NCBI GenBank assembly: GCA_033439795.1
Contig: JAUTDP010000001.1
Span: 4,154,001-4,218,000, forward strand
Direction: 5' to 3'
Length of the DNA: 64,000 nt
Source of the DNA: Sordaria brevicollis
Lineage: Eukaryota; Ascomycota; Sordariomycetes; Sordariales; Sordariaceae
A program made the position numbers and the translations under genes. Under the pieces are notes generated by a model, which was given only the letters and a program-made list of their open reading frames with translations, was not told where the DNA came from and made no database searches. Positions 60,581 through 64,000 of the stretch are shown piece by piece (position 1 is the stretch's first letter; each line of letters begins with the position of its first letter).

Positions 60581-62458
60581 ATGACGACTGTCGTACGGAC
60601 CCGTCAGCCTCTACAGATCCTGAGCATGAGCAGCAACCAGAGGCGGAGTAAACGCCTAGCGGGTAAGCTGCAATCCAAATCCCTTAGATTGATTGCCATG
60701 ATGCGCTTGATTTGGCGCTTTAGGCGGGGTCCAGACATTGAAAAGCTGACGCGATCCGTGAACTGCAGCCGAATATGACGAGCAAGATGGCGACTTCCTT
60801 TTTACGCGCGGCTCCAAGAGAGCCAAGACTACCTCGACCTCATCGAAAGCTGCTCCAGCGGCCTCCACGTTAGTAGCAGATGAGCCCGAGAACGAACTGC
60901 CGATATCGGTGGCACCCGCAAAGAAGCCCGTTGGGAGACCACCAAAGAACAGCTCAAGGGCGAAGCGCGCATCATCGCCTGTGCAAGAGCAGCCACCTTC
61001 GCCACCACCAGCTACAATCTCTGGACCGATACCGAGGAGGACGTCGAAACGAAAATCGAATGGCGCTGCTCCTCCCGCACCTGAGCCTTCGGTAACAGTA
61101 CCAGTCAGGGACGAGGAAGATGCTGTTCCTAAAACGAGGGGGCGGAGGAAAGGCCGTCCGCCAAAACAGCAACAAAAGGATGAGGAGGCACCGCGACCAG
61201 TAAACGGCATGCGCGCGGTACCAGAGGAGGAGGACCAGGACGAGGAGGATGATGACGACGACGGCCCAAATCTCCTAGGCGCGACGCCAATGGACATCGA
61301 CGACAGTCACAATAGTAGGGATACGAGGACGACGACGAAGAAGGGCCGAAAAGGGGGTCAAAAAACAGGAGCAGGGAGGGGAGGTTCTTCAGAGCCACCA
61401 CAGCAAATCGTACTACCACTCAGCGACACGCCAATCATCAACCGAAACAAGGAAATGCGGAAGAAGGGCGGCGCAACCGGCAGTCGGCGGAGCAGTCTGG
61501 GAATGCGGGGGCGGCGAGCCAGTTCCTTGATCGAGAACGGGCACAGCGCGATACCGCATCGCGAGGTAGACCCGTCCGAGTTCTACAAGCATATCGAAGC
61601 CGAGGGGTTGAGCGAGCCGAGGCGGATGAGGCAGCTTTTGACATGGTGTGGTGAAAGGGCTCTTAGTGAGAAGCCGCCGCATGGAAGTCATGGGTCTAGT
61701 GCAATTCTTGGAGGTAAGACAGACACGGATTCTGAGCCGAGCGAACGTAGACCAGGTCTGGCATGACGCTAACGGGTGGTTGCAGCACGCGCGATACAAG
61801 ACCAATTGCTCAAGGACTTTGGAGCAAGGTCAGAATTCTCGGATTGGTTTGCTAGAGAGGAAGCGCCGAAGCCACCAGTGGTGCTACAGCCAAATCCGCG
61901 AAATCTGGAGCATGACGCGAAGATTGCAGAGCTGGAAGCGAAGATTAAGAGGTACGTCCTTGTGTATCCTTTTTTCAACCCATTGAGAACCTTGACTAAC
62001 AGATCACCAACAGACTAAAAGAAGAAAAGAAAGCCTGGCAAGCCCTCGCCAAACCTTTGCCCGACTTCGAACTACTCTACCCCGACTCCACCAACCCAGA
62101 CCCGACCAAAGCACCACTACCCGAGCCCTCACTGCTCGACGCCGAAGAAGCCAAGATCCTCGCCTCCTTGACGGAATCCGACACGGCATTTAGCTCCTTC
62201 CGCCGACGAACCCGCTCGCGCCTGCAGAATGTGCATTCATCGCTCGAGTTCAAGATCGATCATCTAGCCGATAGCGTGCACAAGCTGGACATGCGCGTCA
62301 CCACAGCCGGGCGGGAAGCGGACAAAGTACTTGCCTTGAGCGCGGCACGACTAAAAGAACGCGAGGAACAAGAAAAGGGGAAAGTGGGAACAAGAGATTT
62401 GCCGACGATTGAGGTACTAAGGAGTTTGGGGAGGATATTACCTGCTGAGGGTGGTTGA
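60581..62458 (+). CDS. DSN1/Mis13 kinetochore protein (Mis12 complex)
   Basis: Four exons: 60581-60662, 60769-61713, 61786-61951 and 62014-62458; product 545 aa. After a basic start (NQRRSKRLAG) there are two AT-hook-like motifs, VGRPPKNSSR (about residue 75) and TRGRRKGRPPKQQQ (about 152), and an acidic run (EEEDQDEEDDDDDG). The signature follows: RRASSLIENGHSAIPHREVD, then PSEFYKHIEAEGLSEPRRMR and QLLTWCGERAL, the Mis12/Mtw1-complex Dsn1 (Mis13) core. Coiled-coil segments follow (HDAKIAELEAKIKRLKEEKK; HSSLEFKIDHLADSVHKLDM). In other fungi this protein links centromeric chromatin to the Ndc80 complex. The basic RRxS before SLIENG matches the Aurora B-regulated region in Dsn1. The AT-hooks are unusual for the family. 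Confidence 0.87.
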
Positions 62459-63339
62459 TTCGTGCCTGAGAATTGAACTGTTCGACTTTTGTGCTCTGAG
62501 GATATGATACCCCCTGTTCTTGTTCCGTTTAATGTGCTCCGCTAGGAAAGACGGTGGTGTCAAATCAACCAACCAACCGAGGGCAGATGAGAACTTCTGA
62601 ATACTTGAGAAGGTTATTCTGGTGAATGGCTCACTGACGGGAGATGTATGACAACCGCTCCCACCTGTCTCTCATATAAAGAGAGGAGCATAATGAGCCG
62701 GACGCCTACTGGGGGTGGAAAGAGCTTCCCGACATCAGACAAACAGACGAGACTCACCTCCTTGCTCGGGGACAGACCTATAAAGCTGTCCCTGGTTTCG
62801 ACGCGAGAGAGTTTCGGTTTGAGTATGTACCACGTAGCCCCATAGGCAGATAGAAAACAAGAGACAGCGAAAGGCTGAACCGTATTCGGAATTGTGCTGA
62901 ACTGCCTAGGCTTGCCTCATATCTCCCGCTCCCCTCGGAACACCGATGATGATCCACGACGTTCAACCCAACACTTTATAGCGATACACCCATTTCAGGT
63001 ACGATTTTGAATATGCTCATCCGACCATGTTTTTATAGGTATCCAAGAAAGACCCTATATGGTATCTCTTTATTTTGAACCCAGGTAGTGGTACACTTTT
63101 GTACTGAAATACAATAATCGTACAACTCGTTATCCATCCTCTTCATCTCCTCTTCAGCCTCCTCTTCATCCTCCTCTTCGTCCTCCTCTTCTACAGGTTC
63201 GGCTCGGCAGTACGCAGGCACCAGGCTACGTAGGCCATCTGATCTGCCCTGGAGATAGCCAAATCCCGTGTGCCTACATACCTCTACCCTCCTGCCCATT
63301 TTCCAGTCTCTTCACCCGGCCCTTTCTGTAATGCCGAGC
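62459..63339. other. Convergent intergenic region, about 0.9 kb
   Basis: 3' regions of the kinetochore gene and the SDHAF2-like gene. It includes a (CTC/CTT)-rich low-complexity stretch near 63130-63195. No gene recognised. Confidence 0.4.
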
Positions 63340-64000
63340 TTACTTATACTCCTCCAACCTAGGCATAAACGCCATTCCCCCCTTCCGTCCCATGCCCTTA
63401 TCCTTAACATGCTGCCTCAACATTTCCAAAATCTCGCTTCCCTTCCACCTGGCGGGCACGGGTCTATAAGCCGGCTTAAAGGTACCAACAGTCTGCGCCC
63501 ACTCTCCGGAACGGGGGTTGGGCGGCAACATCTCCTTCTCGGGAACGGCTTCGGAGTTTTGCAGGTGCTGGTTCTCCTGGCCCGGCTTGGGAGGCTCCTG
63601 CGTGGCCCAGTAGTAGATATCCCAGTCGTTCTCGTCGAGGAAGAGGTCGTATTGTTTGAGCTGCTCGGGGGTCATGCTCTGGAGGTGGGCTTGGGCGAAG
63701 GTGGAGAGGATGAGGTCGGATTCGAGGATGCCGCGTTTGCGGGATTGGTCTGTTCAACAAAGAGTTAGTCATTTGTTTATTTTTGAAAAGTGGTTGTAGG
63801 TAGGATGGATGGTTGGAGAGAACGTACAGAGAAGACGTGCCCGCATGGTGGCAGGGTCCTCGCCGACTCTCCGGAGCGGCTCGATCTTGAAGGTAGCACC
63901 CTGGAGTTCGCCGACATCGAGTTCGTGACTTGGCTGCTCGTCTGGGCGGTTGCTGCCGTTGCTGGCGGATCGCGAAAAGGCAATGACGTATCTGCTGCTG
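63340..64000 (-). CDS. Succinate dehydrogenase assembly factor 2 (SDHAF2/Sdh5), 5' end missing
   Basis: Two exons are visible, 63828-64000 (partial at the right edge) and 63340-63749, joined by a 78 bp intron; the splice gives [20 protein letters not shown]. The region reads [20 protein letters not shown], then [20 protein letters not shown] and YYW, the exact layout of the Sdh5/SDHAF2 family, which binds flavin-free Sdh1 and promotes FAD attachment in the mitochondrial matrix. A long C-terminal extension (to about 50 residues beyond the core) is Pro-rich then basic ([20 protein letters not shown]). The N-terminal targeting peptide is off the window; the visible start ([17 protein letters not shown]) is part of a low-complexity leader. 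Confidence 0.88.

Noticed and set aside
1..64000. CRISPR array, 5S rRNA, telomere repeats
   Set aside because: No regularly spaced direct repeats, no 5S-like sequence and no TTAGGG arrays were noticed by eye; a covariance-model search was not possible.

Overview
This is a filamentous ascomycete chromosome segment, most likely Neurospora (N. crassa or a close relative). That is inferred from short 50-160 bp GT-AG introns with CTAAC-like branch sites, the protein families present, and a block whose paired repeats differ only by C-to-T/G-to-A transitions, the signature of repeat-induced point mutation (RIP). I assembled gene models by joining exons at visible GT/AG sites and checking phase by hand.

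Layout: (1) 1-12.6 kb is gene-rich: a cut-off SUR7/PalI-type membrane protein, an OXNAD1-like oxidoreductase, a large DUF-type protein, a twin-CX9C complex I subunit (NDUFS5 type), a Sec39-domain vesicle-tethering protein with a uORF, and a cytochrome P450. (2) 12.6-23.6 kb holds two GPI-type wall proteins (a GH16 glucanase and a Cys-rich Thr/Asn/Asp-repeat mannoprotein), wide intergenic DNA with a 20-G run, and a possible decayed or unannotated gene at 21.65-22.5 kb. (3) 23.6-38.8 kb has a 1250-residue disordered protein, a 5 kb gene-empty interval, a secreted ureohydrolase (agmatinase type), a GST-like protein and an NCS1 purine/cytosine permease. (4) 40.5-50.7 kb is a RIP-mutated, AT-rich nested transposon: a piggyBac-type DNA transposon, bounded by perfect inverted repeats and TTAA, carries a 7.7 kb Ty3/gypsy LTR retrotransposon with 286 bp LTRs and a CCTTT target duplication. 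(5) 50.7-55.7 kb is gene-poor and holds a non-RIPed 203 bp MITE with TA duplication. (6) 55.7-64 kb contains an ATF/CREB bZIP factor (atf-1/asl-1 type) with a suspicious in-frame stop before a repeat-encoded tail, a DSN1/Mis13 kinetochore protein with AT-hook motifs, and a cut-off SDHAF2/Sdh5 gene.

The genes are ordinary independent fungal loci rather than an operon or cluster. Two (complex I subunit and SDH assembly factor) serve the respiratory chain and two (GH16 and the repeat protein) serve the cell wall. The most unusual structure is the nested piggyBac/gypsy element: its transposase and pol are riddled with transition-made stops, while its outer inverted repeats are intact.
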